DNA of 64,000 bases from Peribacillus sp. FSL P2-0133 (GCF_037975445.1 NZ_CP150254.1:5020001-5084000), one strand, 5' to 3'. Shown: positions 51,623 through 60,475, counted from the first letter of the stretch. Numbers and translations: made by a program. Notes: generated from the letters alone by a model not told the origin.

Positions 51623-53098
51623 TCAAGCAGCTTCCAATTCACCGTTATTGTCCTTGGAAAATTTCCTTGCAATAAGACTGACTCCAATCATTACAATCAC
51701 ATTTATGAGGAGAGCGACAAGACCAATGTTCAAATCTTTAATAACTTGCGGCAATGCCGGAAAAAGTGTCCCAATTGTAGCGCTTGTTATGGTTGTATAC
51801 CCAACAGTGGCTAAACCGGCAATGATGCCCGCTGACGCACCCTCTTTCGTCACGAAGTTTTTTTGCAGGAGACTGGCGATGAATGATGGGAATAATTGAG
51901 TCACCATGCTGTATCCCATCAATAAAAGGGCCACGATCGTATTCCCTCCTGTCAAAGTAAAATACACGGAAATGAGAGCAAGAACAGGTACGAGCAACTT
52001 GGCAATGGTCGTAATTTGTTTATCCGAGGCGGAAGGAGAAAAATGCTGATACACGTTTTTGGCAAGCAGCGTCGCTGAACTCATTAAAATCATCGAGCCT
52101 GGAACAAGGGCGGTCAATAGACCCGCTGCCCCGATGACCCCCACAAACCAAGGATCGAAGGTATTGATCGAAAGCTTCAAAAGCGCAAGATCCATATCCG
52201 ACCCTTGCAACCCAGGAACTTTAATGATGGCGGCATAGCCGACAAAGATCGCACCGACGGATAATGCTCCGTAAAGCGGAAGGATGAACGCATTTTTACG
52301 GAATGTCTTGGCACTTTTAGCTGTATATGCAGAACCGAATGTTTGCGGCCACATATAGAAACCTAACGTCGTCAAGATGATCGTCGATATAAACCATGAA
52401 GCACTCATCCCCATATCCGGTAGTGTCAGGAAATCAGGCTTGACGGCATTGACTGCTTCGAACATCGGCTGGATTCCACCAAAATAATGAAGCGGAATGT
52501 AAATCCCTAAAAATAACGCGACCAAAGCGATCATGATATCTTTGAGAACAGCTGTCCAAACCGATCCATGGATACCTGAAATCATCACATAAACGGTAAC
52601 TGAAACAGCTCCGATCCAAACGGCGACCGTCGGGGAAATCGAACCATAGGAAGTAGTCGAAACGATGATTCCCAGACCCTTTAATTGCAGCACCAAAAAC
52701 GGTACCAGGGCCAAAACACCGACGATTGAAACAAGTACCCCCAATAATGGACTTTTGTACTTTTTAACATAAAAGTCTGCTTGTGAAATGAGCTTGTGTT
52801 TATTTCCGTAGCTCCAAATGGCAGGATAAATCCAATAAGAAAACAGGTAGCCCAATGCTGCGAACGCCGTTCCGTACAATGCCGGACCGCCTATACCATA
52901 TGCCCACCCGCTGGAGCCCAGGAAAGTGGAGGTGGAATAGATCTCTCCCGCCAGTAAAATCATGATGATGAAAGGGCCGAACCCGCGTCCGCCGACTGTC
53001 CACTGTTCAAGGTCCATGTCCTTGCCTTTTCTTGCCCTAATCCCTAAATAAAGTGACAGCAACAGGAAACTGAAAATAATGATGATCGCAATATTCAT
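51623..53098 (-). CDS. Sodium:solute symporter family protein (YhjB-like)
   Basis: This 491-residue transporter has about 13 TM helices and the SSS core (EIYSTSTFLGSSGWAYGIGGP, SGIHGSVWTAVLKDIMIAL, AAGLLTALVPGSMILMSSATLLAKN). It uses the Na+ gradient to import a solute that cannot be named from sequence. ATG overlaps the stop of the upstream DUF3311 gene. The two-gene arrangement matches yhjC-yhjB of B. subtilis as I remember it. Confidence 0.9.
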   Translation of the reverse strand: MNIAIIIIFSFLLLSLYLGIRARKGKDMDLEQWTVGGRGFGPFIIMILLAGEIYSTSTFLGSSGWAYGIGGPALYGTAFAALGYLFSYWIYPAIWSYGNKHKLISQADFYVKKYKSPLLGVLVSIVGVLALVPFLVLQLKGLGIIVSTTSYGSISPTVAVWIGAVSVTVYVMISGIHGSVWTAVLKDIMIALVALFLGIYIPLHYFGGIQPMFEAVNAVKPDFLTLPDMGMSASWFISTIILTTLGFYMWPQTFGSAYTAKSAKTFRKNAFILPLYGALSVGAIFVGYAAIIKVPGLQGSDMDLALLKLSINTFDPWFVGVIGAAGLLTALVPGSMILMSSATLLAKNVYQHFSPSASDKQITTIAKLLVPVLALISVYFTLTGGNTIVALLLMGYSMVTQLFPSFIASLLQKNFVTKEGASAGIIAGLATVGYTTITSATIGTLFPALPQVIKDLNIGLVALLINVIVMIGVSLIARKFSKDNNGELEAA

Positions 53099-53295
53099 TT
53101 CTCTTCCCTCTCTTTATTCTTGGGATCTAGCATATAAATGATAAAAACGACTAAAGCGGTAAAGATCAGCCACGAAAAGTTCCAGAAAAAGAATAGCGGC
53201 ATGCCAAGAATATACGGTTCGATACTATTAGCCCAAAAAGGCCCGCCAAGTATGGCGATTACAGGAATTAAAGAAAGAAAATAAATTGGTTTCAT
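53095..53295 (-). CDS. DUF3311 small membrane protein (YhjC-like)
   Basis: This 66-residue protein has two TM helices (IYFLSLIPVIAILGGPFWAN, FFFWNFSWLIFTALVVFII). DUF3311 proteins are small partners encoded before SSS symporters. ATG 53295 follows GAGGAG by six bases; an upstream ATG at 53340 lacks a site. It overlaps the symporter gene by 4 bp, implying coupled synthesis. Confidence 0.88.
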   Translation of the reverse strand: MKPIYFLSLIPVIAILGGPFWANSIEPYILGMPLFFFWNFSWLIFTALVVFIIYMLDPKNKEREEK

Positions 53296-53324
53296 GAGAT
53301 TCTCCTCTTGTCTAATGATATGAA

Positions 53325-53519
53325 CTAAATGTGGTAACACGAAGATTGATATCTTTGATTCATCACCTGCGCAGCAATCGTGAAAAAGTGCGGAGCCGCC
53401 GCAGTTACATAGTCCCCCTTTCTGCCGACGTCAATATGTGATATTACTTTTAATCTAGCAATCCGCATGCCAATGTTGGAATTTCCAGAAATAAACGGAG
53501 TGAATGGGGTATATATCAA
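53325..53519 (-). pseudogene. Unassigned coding-like fragment
   Basis: This 64-codon frame contains MRIARLKVISHIDVGRKGDY and VTAAAPHFFTIAAQVMNQRY. It has protein-like composition but no ribosome binding site, and it lies in a repeat-rich intergenic region. I cannot assign a family. It may be the relic of a larger gene. Confidence 0.3.
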
Positions 53520-53682
53520 GGAAAGCAGTTGGGCAAAACTTATTATCGAGGATGCATCAACGTGCTGTTGATAGGAGAATCCTTATTAATGAGTAAAAAA
53601 AATTTTACAAGTAAAATTTTTTTTCATCCCTTATAGGGAACAAGAGTCTCTTCAGTTTTTTTATTTAATAAACATTCCAGGT

Positions 53683-53797
53683 GATTTCAGAAATCAGCTC
53701 CCTTTCCGCCGACTGTCTGCCAAGCACCAACAAAGCAAGCGACTGTGGGGTCTCGGCTAGCCAGTTACTCGGCAGGAGTGTCGCAAATTTCTTCAAT
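53683..53797 (-). repeat. Diverged Bacillaceae intergenic repeat, inverted copy
   Basis: Read on the minus strand, this stretch gives GACACTCCTGCCGAG, GAGACCCCACAGTCGC and GGCGGAAAGGGAGCTGATT. These are degenerate versions of the blocks in the copy at 53899-54026, in the opposite orientation. Confidence 0.7.
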
Positions 53798-53898
53798 CTA
53801 GTGAGGGTTACAGTAAAAAACATGATGGATCATGCTGAAACACTTCCGAACCTCCTTTTGTCGAAAAAAGGGCTTCTATCTGATTTTTTAAACAAGGT

Positions 53899-54026
53899 TG
53901 ATTGGAGCTGGTGTGCGAGACTCCTGCGGGAAAAGCGCGTCCAAGGGAGACCCCACAGGCGCAAAGACGCCGAGGAGGCTCCCGGACCGCCCGCGGAAAG
54001 CGAGTACCTGGAGTGGAAATCAGTAG
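53899..54026 (+). repeat. Bacillaceae GC-rich intergenic repeat, direct copy
   Basis: The blocks CGAGACTCCTGCGGGAAAAG, GGGAGACCCCACAGGCGC, CGCCGAGGAGGCTCCCGGAC and CCGCGGAAAGCGAGTACCTG followed by GAGTGGAAATCAG match a repeat that I know to be scattered through many Bacillus-group genomes. It is much richer in GC than the surroundings. It has internal dyads and is non-coding. Confidence 0.85.
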
Positions 54027-54107
54027 TACAACCAGGTCTCGTTTAAAAATCATGGTTTGCAATTTTTCGACCATCCACGCCTTACCAACACCTATGTTTA
54101 ACAAACT

Positions 54108-54137
54108 GAAAAAAAGCCACTATCCAGTGGCTTTTTT
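54108..54137. terminator. Terminator of the VOC gene
   Basis: AAAAAGCCACT/AGTGGCTTTTTT, a near-perfect stem with both A and T tracts. Confidence 0.85.
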
Positions 54138-54145
54138 CACATCAT

Positions 54146-54541
54146 TCATATTGGGAGAGTAAGTTGCCAGGAAATACCAAATTTATCAGATATCCATCCG
54201 AACTTCTTACTAAAGGAATAATCACCCAATGGCATAAGCTCTTGTCCGCCATCAGCTAAGCTCGAATAAAGCCTGTCAATTTCCTCTTCACTATCACATG
54301 TAAGGAATATTGAAAACGAAGGTGTAAACGTAAATTGATGCTTAACATTGCTATCGATGCACATAAATTCCTGATCTTTCAAGGTAAAGGTGGCCTGCAT
54401 GACACTCCCCTCTGTACCTGCTTCATTGATACCATACCGTATCATGCTGGTTATTTTCGATCCTTCGATTAAAGATGTGTAATAATTCATTGCTTCTTCC
54501 GCATTTCCTTCGAACATCAAGAAAGGTGTGACTTTCATCAT
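54146..54541 (-). CDS. VOC family protein (PhnB/YdhR-like glyoxalase fold)
   Basis: This protein of about 131 residues is of the PhnB-like VOC type: MKVTPFLMFEGNAEEAMNYY, then VMQATFTLKDQEFMCIDSN and the C-terminal FGWISDKFGISWQL. Such proteins often act on or bind small molecules; no substrate is evident. The start is set at ATG 54541, nine bases after CAGGAG; ATG 54547 is an alternative. Confidence 0.85.
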   Translation of the reverse strand: MMKVTPFLMFEGNAEEAMNYYTSLIEGSKITSMIRYGINEAGTEGSVMQATFTLKDQEFMCIDSNVKHQFTFTPSFSIFLTCDSEEEIDRLYSSLADGGQELMPLGDYSFSKKFGWISDKFGISWQLTLPI

Positions 54542-54586
54542 TCTCATCAAACTCCTGTTCAACTTTAATTATGTTTCTTCATTGAA

Positions 54587-55864
54587 TCATGGCGCCCACC
54601 AGTTACCTGAAGCCACGATCATTGTCTGTAATTTTATCGTATTGGCAAAATAGTCATCATCGTCTTGTTTCTGTATCGTCCTATCCCATAATTCGTTGAT
54701 CCATTGCTGGTTGGAGGAATCAACCATGGCACTCACCATGAATGGAGCAACGAAGGTTGTACTATTCCCTTCTTCCACAGCTCTTCCGCTCAGCGTGTAG
54801 CCGGATTGGATATTTTCAGGATTGCCATCCGTTTCCGCTTTAATCCAATCATTCATCTTCTTTAATTGCGGCAGGGCTCTTTCATCACCAGTCAGTAAGT
54901 AATCGAGTGTATAGCGCCAAGGGGTCCTGCTGCTGTTCCAGCTGTAATTGCCGTCATTCTCCCCTTCTAAAAAATCAGCATGAGCCGGTTGATATTCTCC
55001 CCTGGATTGGACAATGAAGTCCGGCATGAGACCTGTATTGCCGCTTTTCTCCTCATAAATCGAATGAATGACCGCATAAGCCTTATCCGTTACATCTTTC
55101 CATTCATCAGTCCCGGTTGCCGCCTCAAATGACTTAAAATGATTAAGAAGAAGGTCAGATGAACGAGTCGATTGTCCGTATACCTTATCTTTATCTTCCA
55201 CCCAGTCCCCTAGCTTAACCAAGGACTGCGACCGATTTATCTCATTCGACATGATCGCTGCCAAGATGTCCTTTGCACTGGCAAGATAGTCGATTTCCCC
55301 TTCACTTCCCCACTGGCGATCGGCCAATAACAACGAATAGGCGATATCCATATCGCCATCAGTTGCTGAATCGGCGTCCCCTGGCGTATTGATGATTTTA
55401 CCCGACTTATCCTTAACTTGCTGCCATGCCATTAAGGAAGGGTCATTATCACTTCCATGGGCTTTATAAAAACGATAAAGACCATCGAAGTAATGCTTGT
55501 CCTGGCTGCCTGCCATGATTGCCGTTATCATCATCCCATACCCATGCGCTTCAGAGACGGTCACTGCATTCTTGGGCTCTGCATATCCTTTATCATTGTA
55601 AAAAATATAATATTGATCATTTTCATCAGCTGGCTGCTTAAGATATTCATTTTTCCAGGCTTTATAAAAATTCGTTACGGCAGCATCCAACTCCTCCTGT
55701 GAAACATTGTCAGGTTTTATCGTACCCGCCTGATAGACAGTATGCTGAGGAAATGCCCTTTTACCGACAAGCTCTTTCTGTTTGGTTTGAGGTACCAATG
55801 CTATCGAAGCAATGATCCCAAAAACGATCACGCCCAATGCTATCAATAAACTTCTTTTTTTCAT
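54587..55864 (-). CDS. Glycoside hydrolase family 8 enzyme
   Basis: This 425-residue protein has an N-terminal membrane anchor or signal (KKRSLLIALGVIVFGIIASIALV) and a GH8 (alpha/alpha)6 barrel. The catalytic acid region is AVTVSEAHGYGMMITAIMAG (about 100-119) and the second conserved block is DGDMDIAYSLLLADRQW (about 170-186). GH8 members cut beta-1,4-glucan, chitosan, xylan or mixed beta-glucan; the specificity is not clear from sequence. ATG start with AAGGAG. It is probably surface-exposed. Confidence 0.9.
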   Translation of the reverse strand: MKKRSLLIALGVIVFGIIASIALVPQTKQKELVGKRAFPQHTVYQAGTIKPDNVSQEELDAAVTNFYKAWKNEYLKQPADENDQYYIFYNDKGYAEPKNAVTVSEAHGYGMMITAIMAGSQDKHYFDGLYRFYKAHGSDNDPSLMAWQQVKDKSGKIINTPGDADSATDGDMDIAYSLLLADRQWGSEGEIDYLASAKDILAAIMSNEINRSQSLVKLGDWVEDKDKVYGQSTRSSDLLLNHFKSFEAATGTDEWKDVTDKAYAVIHSIYEEKSGNTGLMPDFIVQSRGEYQPAHADFLEGENDGNYSWNSSRTPWRYTLDYLLTGDERALPQLKKMNDWIKAETDGNPENIQSGYTLSGRAVEEGNSTTFVAPFMVSAMVDSSNQQWINELWDRTIQKQDDDDYFANTIKLQTMIVASGNWWAP

Positions 55865-56086
55865 GGCTGGCTCCTTGAGTTATGATGCAGTATTCACTGC
55901 TATTGTATGTTCGGCTAGGAACATAAAAATGGTGCTGTTAAAATATATGTTATCAATTCTTCCTCTATTAAACATGACTTTTCTTATGTACTTGCACTAT
56001 ATCATAAGTTATTTTGGATATTTATGTTATTATAAACGTCGAATTCTGAGTGTTTCTACTTAAGTATTTTAAAAAGGAGTGTTTTA

Positions 56087-56287
56087 ATGAAAAGAATTTG
56101 TAATCAGTGCCAAACTGAAATGATAGATGATTGCCAAGTAAATGTTCAAGGCGGAATGTATGGGATAAAGATTAGTCAAAAGAAAGGACTTTTCAGTAGT
56201 GTTTCTGCAAACCCTAAAGCATCTGTATGCCCAAATTGTGGTTATGTAGCTTTCTATATTGATGAGTTTAGAGAATTTATTAAGTAA
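56087..56287 (+). CDS. Small zinc-ribbon protein (66 aa)
   Basis: It has two Cys pairs (ICNQCQTEM at about 4-10 and VCPNCGYVAFYID at about 48-60) in a zinc-ribbon arrangement, with a glycine-rich middle. Related small Bacillus proteins are annotated as nucleic-acid-binding or hypothetical. ATG start with AAAAAGGAG. Monocistronic, followed by a hairpin. Confidence 0.75.
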   Translation: MKRICNQCQTEMIDDCQVNVQGGMYGIKISQKKGLFSSVSANPKASVCPNCGYVAFYIDEFREFIK

Positions 56288-56348
56288 AAATATAAATATA
56301 TACAGCTAACTGACGTTTGTGAGGATAGTAAGTTAGCAAGTATATATT
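56287..56348 (+). terminator. Hairpin after the zinc-ribbon gene
   Basis: AAATATATAC..GCTAACT pairs with AGTTAGC..GTATATATTT. It probably terminates the zinc-ribbon gene. The remaining bases to 56554 show no gene. Confidence 0.55.
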
Positions 56349-56554
56349 TATGTTTTGTCCTTATCGCTTAAGGAAGAAATATCAGATTATGCTTTATCAT
56401 AGCTTATTTAAAGAAAGCCGGTATTAATGGTAACAAGTTTATACTTGAATCAGTAATAAGATTAAATGGTGGTTTGGAGATACATCAATGGCAGGCAGCC
56501 CTGCTTCTGCGTTAGCTTTCATGATTAAATCGGTCGAATGAATATAAACCTACA

Positions 56555-57241
56555 TCATTCCACTTTTTTCAATTCCATAACTCCTTTGCCATCCATTGAA
56601 ATATCCAGTTGCTGATTTATGACTATCGAAAGCGGAAAGATTTCCGACTCTTTATTCGAAAAAATCCACCGCCGTTTCCTTGGACCTAAAAGTAAAAACG
56701 AACCTGCTTCATGTTCCCCCATGAAATTCAATCCATCTTCACTTATTTCTTCACCATTCCTTACAGGTACACCATTACTGATCAACTGGTTTCCCAAGGC
56801 CCTGACTTCATCTGTCGTAATGTTTATTTCACTGATGCACAGGACGTTTTGAGCTGAAAAATACTTAGCCTCGGATTTGGGTGATACGGAATATCTCGAT
56901 ATGAACTCGACAATGTTGCCTGAAGGGTCTGTAAAATAAAAAGCATGTGCATCAGAATAGCTGAAATAAATTTCGTCATAATCATCTTCTATAGTCAATT
57001 CCACTTTTGATTTCGCCCATGCTTTTGCCGAAGTAAATAAATTGGTTGGAATGTTCATGGCAAAATGATAAAAAGGCTTTTCATTGTGATGATATTTTTT
57101 GATTTCAAGCACACTTTCCCCTGCCTTCATTTCAAAAACATCATCAGTTTGCGATAGTAACTCAAATCCTAACACATCAACATAAAAATTCCGCATTTCA
57201 TCCCATGCATGACTATACAAAGTGACCTTATTGATAATCAA
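56555..57241 (-). CDS. VOC family protein with two halves
   Basis: This 228-residue protein has an N-terminal VOC domain (about 1-120; VTLYSHAWDEMRNFYVDVLGFELL, AFYFTDPSGNIVEFISRY). The C-terminal half (about 125-228) has weaker similarity to a second VOC-like unit (ISEINITTDEVRALGNQLIS). The ligand is unknown. The start is a TTG after GGGGG. The layout recalls CppA-like glyoxalase proteins, but that is tentative. Confidence 0.8.
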   Translation of the reverse strand: MIINKVTLYSHAWDEMRNFYVDVLGFELLSQTDDVFEMKAGESVLEIKKYHHNEKPFYHFAMNIPTNLFTSAKAWAKSKVELTIEDDYDEIYFSYSDAHAFYFTDPSGNIVEFISRYSVSPKSEAKYFSAQNVLCISEINITTDEVRALGNQLISNGVPVRNGEEISEDGLNFMGEHEAGSFLLLGPRKRRWIFSNKESEIFPLSIVINQQLDISMDGKGVMELKKVE

Positions 57242-57379
57242 CGTTTAATCCCCCTTCCACCTAACAAATATTGTAAAGTAATCCTGCATTTGTGCAAACA
57301 TTCCGTACTTTTCAAAATCATATATTCATATACACGTTGCCCATTTTTACTACGCCAACAATTAGCGACATGCCAACTC

Positions 57380-57406
57380 AAAAAGGACCACCAAATTCGG
57401 TGGTCA
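57380..57406 (-). terminator. Terminator of the pentapeptide gene
   Basis: GACCACC/GGTGGTC with TTTTTG on the minus strand, 45 bp after the stop. Confidence 0.75.
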
Positions 57407-57448
57407 CTCGTGTCAGCTCCATTGAGTCATTTTTTCATCTTAAAAGGT

Positions 57449-58096
57449 TCACTCTTTAATTTTCAGGCCCAGCATGGCTGCAAATACTATCGCTTGGTCC
57501 GGGGAAACTTCGCATCCATTTAAATCTTCCATGGATACGGTAAGCCTTTGAAATGTAGAACTGCTAATATCAATTCCTTTGAGCGGTGTCCGGGAAAAGT
57601 TCACTTCATTTAATCTACATGTTTCGAACTTCACTTTGATGAATTTACACTCATAAAAATCAGCACTTTCCAATGAGCAATGATCGAACTTCACTTGCTT
57701 TAAACTGGAATAACCAAAAGCACTTAAATTCAAGTTGCAATTCTCAAAGTAGACATTCCCTAAACTCGCGTCAGACAGGTTAATGCCTAATAGTTTGGAC
57801 TCTTTGAATTCCACCCGATGAATCGAGCCGCCCATGAAATCGGCATTCGTCAAATCGCAATGATCGAAAATGACATCCGTCAGCTCGATATTCCTGAATG
57901 ATACATCGCTGAATGTCACATTTTTAAAAACTACCTGTGATAATACGATTTTGTCCATCTTTTCTCTATCGATCGTACAATTGGATATGATACATGAATC
58001 TAGATAAGGCTCATCTTGATAATATATTTCCTGAAAGTTCGCTTGAGTTAAGTCTTGAGGGATCTTTGGCTGTTCAATTCTGATTTTGCCTGACAT
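57449..58096 (-). CDS. Pentapeptide-repeat protein (Qnr-like fold)
   Basis: The 215-residue protein is nearly all pentapeptide repeats (VVFKNVTFSDVSFRNIELTD, CDLTNADFMGGS, SLKQVKFDHCSLESADFYEC), which form a right-handed beta-helix that can mimic DNA. Relatives include Qnr-type gyrase-protection proteins and YjcF. The role here is not shown. ATG start with AAAAGGTGAT. It appears to be transcribed alone. Confidence 0.88.
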   Translation of the reverse strand: MSGKIRIEQPKIPQDLTQANFQEIYYQDEPYLDSCIISNCTIDREKMDKIVLSQVVFKNVTFSDVSFRNIELTDVIFDHCDLTNADFMGGSIHRVEFKESKLLGINLSDASLGNVYFENCNLNLSAFGYSSLKQVKFDHCSLESADFYECKFIKVKFETCRLNEVNFSRTPLKGIDISSSTFQRLTVSMEDLNGCEVSPDQAIVFAAMLGLKIKE

Positions 58097-58328
58097 CTTA
58101 TCACCTTTTCACTTTATTTCTTCAATCACTGGATAACTTTTTTCCAACCGCATCACACTTCTTTACCGGAAACGGTATCATTTATTTTTTAAAGGTCTGA
58201 ACCGATATGGGTCCACCGCTGGTAATATACTAACCGTAAGCTATATTTCAGTGAAGTTCAATCTAAGAATTTCGCAAAAATGACTATTATTTTTCGTTAT
58301 TTTGTGTCATCTTCCATCAACATTTTGC

Positions 58329-58359
58329 AAAAAAAAAACTGCCTCATCGGCAGCTTTTT
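58329..58359 (-). terminator. Terminator of the small membrane protein gene
   Basis: AACTGCC/GGCAGCTT with T8 on the minus strand just after the stop. Confidence 0.85.
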
Positions 58360-58363
58360 AACT

Positions 58364-58843
58364 TTAAACTTCAGTATGTAATCCTGTTGGCATCAGGAAA
58401 TAATATAGCGCTGCACCCATTATGGCCATCATACCGCCTATCAGAAAGAAAGCTTGAAAGATATTCCCTCCCACAGTTGGGGAATTGGATACAAAACCAG
58501 TTGAAAGCAGAAAAAGGACACCCAACCCCAACAAGAAAAGAGCCATTTTTTTAATACTTCTTTTGAATAGGATATATCCCGTAAGTATGATTAAGTACGA
58601 TGCTGCAAGGACCATAAGAAATGGAAATAACGGTTTGAATTTTGCGGCATACACGAAATAATCGAAATTCGAAATATCATTTGCATCCATCGCATGATCA
58701 TCATTTACTTGTGTGAAATGCGTGGAATACTTCCATTCCCAAGGGTTATCCAGAATTTCGCTTCCTTCATACCAGGTACAAAATGAAAAAAGTAAAAGGA
58801 AAAATGCAGCGATTATCATTTGCAAAAAATTATTAAAAGTCAA
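58364..58843 (-). CDS. DUF4306-type membrane protein
   Basis: This protein of about 159 residues has four TM helices (about 8-25, 72-92, 100-118, 128-148) and an exported loop after helix 1 (WYEGSEILDNPWEWKYSTHF). It resembles the Bacillus YjdJ/DUF4306 family of unknown function, as far as I recall. GGAGGAG abuts an ATG at 58849 and is better spaced for TTG 58843, so the start is uncertain by two codons. Confidence 0.7.
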   Translation of the reverse strand: MTFNNFLQMIIAAFFLLLFSFCTWYEGSEILDNPWEWKYSTHFTQVNDDHAMDANDISNFDYFVYAAKFKPLFPFLMVLAASYLIILTGYILFKRSIKKMALFLLGLGVLFLLSTGFVSNSPTVGGNIFQAFFLIGGMMAIMGAALYYFLMPTGLHTEV

Positions 58844-58973
58844 TCTCATCTCCTCCAGCTGCCATTATACCAATAATTGGTTTATGTTTAAATATGCCGG
58901 TTAAAGCAATATGTAAACATACACTGGTTTATGAATAATATAAAATAACCTCTTTTAAGGAGCGTTTGGGAAT

Positions 58974-59636
58974 ATGACATTTCGTGGAGAAGACCTCCTT
59001 CTTTCAGGAGCATGGATACTAGGTATTGGTTCACTTATTGATACAATCGGGCAGACCCAGCAAACTTTCACCCATAGCGATCAGGGGAAAGATTTAATCG
59101 TAAAAGGAAATGGGATTGAAGCATTCGGAAATTCGTTGCAGGCCATCGGGAGAACTAAGCTGTTTAAACCTGAGAGGGAGTTAGCACAAATATATACCAT
59201 CTTCGGTGCTTGGCTTGAGGCTGCTGGTAATAGTACAAATGCAGTTGGAGTAAGTATTGAACTAAATGGTGCTGAGGAAGAGGGAACAAAAATAGATACC
59301 CTTGGCAGTGGAGTCCAAGGTCTTGGCGCAGCTTTTGAAGCAGTAGGTGCATTTCTTGAAGAGGATTCATCCTATCGGGAACTTGCGATTATAGGAAATA
59401 GCTTCATTTCTTTAGGCTCTTTTTTAGCAGCGATCGGTAATATTTACGTTTTAAACGAAAAAAGTGTAATTGGAGAACAGATTCTATTGGTCGGTAGCTG
59501 GATTCAAGTTATTGGTGCATTTATATTACTTCATGCTATTACCCTTGAGGTTGAACACATTAAACACGAGGAACACGAGAAAAATCCGAAAAACGGAAAC
59601 GGCAATTCTTATCCCTATTCTTATAATAATTATTAA
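58974..59636 (+). CDS. DUF6944-like hydrophobic repeat protein
   Basis: This 220-residue protein is built of glycine/alanine-rich helices with a repeated pattern, GxxLxxxGxxxxAxG (ILGIGSLIDTIGQT, IEAFGNSLQAIGRT, VQGLGAAFEAVGAF, FISLGSFLAAIGNI), and a hydrophilic tail ending NSYPYSYNNY. It resembles Bacillus DUF6944 proteins from memory, with no known function. ATG start with AAGGAG. Monocistronic. Confidence 0.75.
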   Translation: MTFRGEDLLLSGAWILGIGSLIDTIGQTQQTFTHSDQGKDLIVKGNGIEAFGNSLQAIGRTKLFKPERELAQIYTIFGAWLEAAGNSTNAVGVSIELNGAEEEGTKIDTLGSGVQGLGAAFEAVGAFLEEDSSYRELAIIGNSFISLGSFLAAIGNIYVLNEKSVIGEQILLVGSWIQVIGAFILLHAITLEVEHIKHEEHEKNPKNGNGNSYPYSYNNY

Positions 59637-59645
59637 TACCTGATT

Positions 59646-59682
59646 AAGGGCTAGCTAAAGATGGATGTCGTTAGCTTTTATT
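59646..59682 (+). terminator. Hairpin after the DUF6944-like gene
   Basis: AGCTAA/TTAGCT followed by TTTATTT. Confidence 0.55.
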
Positions 59683-59755
59683 TATCATATAGTACAGTTG
59701 CTTTGCCATTTCCTTCATCTTACCAACTAACGAAAATACTTAAGGTGCCACCAAT

Positions 59756-60130
59756 TCAACTTTCATCCTCTGGGTCTTCAAAGTAAACAGCATAATGTTC
59801 CTTCCCACCGGCGAATGGGTGCTTGTCGGCATAGAGGATGGTAACTCCTCTGTCCCTTAATTTTCTGGTCATCTCATCAACCTGATGACGGGAGGTGGCG
59901 TGAAAGGCTAAATGGTTAAGACCACTTGTCCCCGATGATAGGGAATGTCAAGATACCTTGTTTCCGCTTGTACAAAAACAATGTACATATCATCCAATCT
60001 CCAACTCTTCCCGCTTTCCCACTCCTGGAATGGCTCATAATTCATCCTCCAAAAACCAGCCCCAAAAATCAACGGTCCTATTTAAATTTGAAACATTCAG
60101 CTCAATATGATGAATAAATCCCTTTGACAA
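59756..60130 (-). pseudogene. Frameshifted VOC (glyoxalase-fold) gene
   Basis: From TTG 60130 the minus strand reads MSKGFIHHIELNVSNLNRTV DFW (VOC start), then needs a frame shift near GAATTATGAG to read YEPFQEWESGKSWRLDDMYI and RYLDIPYHR. A second shift gives GTSGLNHLAFHATSRHQVDE, then DRGVTILYADKHPFAGGKEH and YAVYFEDPEDES before TGA 59758-59756. The joined product is a full-length VOC protein of about 120 residues with two lesions. Confidence 0.8.
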
Positions 60131-60157
60131 CTCTCTTCCTCTCCTCATTATCGCTTT

Positions 60158-60379
60158 TCGTGAATTGGCGTTACTCGTGAATTTGGTGCTTTTATTCTTG
60201 AGTTTGGGCCTTTTACTCGTGAGTTTTCGCCTTTCCTCGTGAGTTTGAGGTATTTACTCGTGAATTTTGGCGTTTTACTCGTGAGTTTACGCCTTTTACT
60301 CGTGAATTCTGCTATTTTACTCGTGAGTTTCAGCGTTTTACTTGTAAATGGGCGTTACTCATGAGTTTGGTGCTTTTAC
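60158..60379. repeat. 21-bp tandem array, about 11 units
   Basis: Units of the form CGTGAGTTTNNGCNTTTTACT repeat every 21 bp in the best-preserved middle (about 60220-60345), with shortened or diverged units at the ends. The core ACTCGTGAGT is an imperfect dyad (ACTC/GAGT). No spacers. The array ends about 17 bp upstream of the -35 box of the MarR gene. Confidence 0.9.
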
Positions 60380-60395
60380 AAAATACAAATCCGAG

Positions 60396-60456
60396 TGGAC
60401 AGAATGGATTTATTTTGTTATTATAGTTACCGAGGGTAACAATTACTAAAGGTAAC
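60396..60456 (+). promoter_or_regulatory. Promoter and tandem MarR operators
   Basis: -35 TGGACA (60396-60401), a 17-bp spacer, -10 TATTAT (60419-60424). GTTACCGAGGGTAAC (60426-60440, a perfect 6-bp dyad) and ATTACTAAAGGTAAC (60442-60456) are tandem sites 16 bp apart covering the start point. They are likely bound by the MarR protein itself. Confidence 0.7.
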
Positions 60457-60475
60457 TATATATTGTATATAAGGG

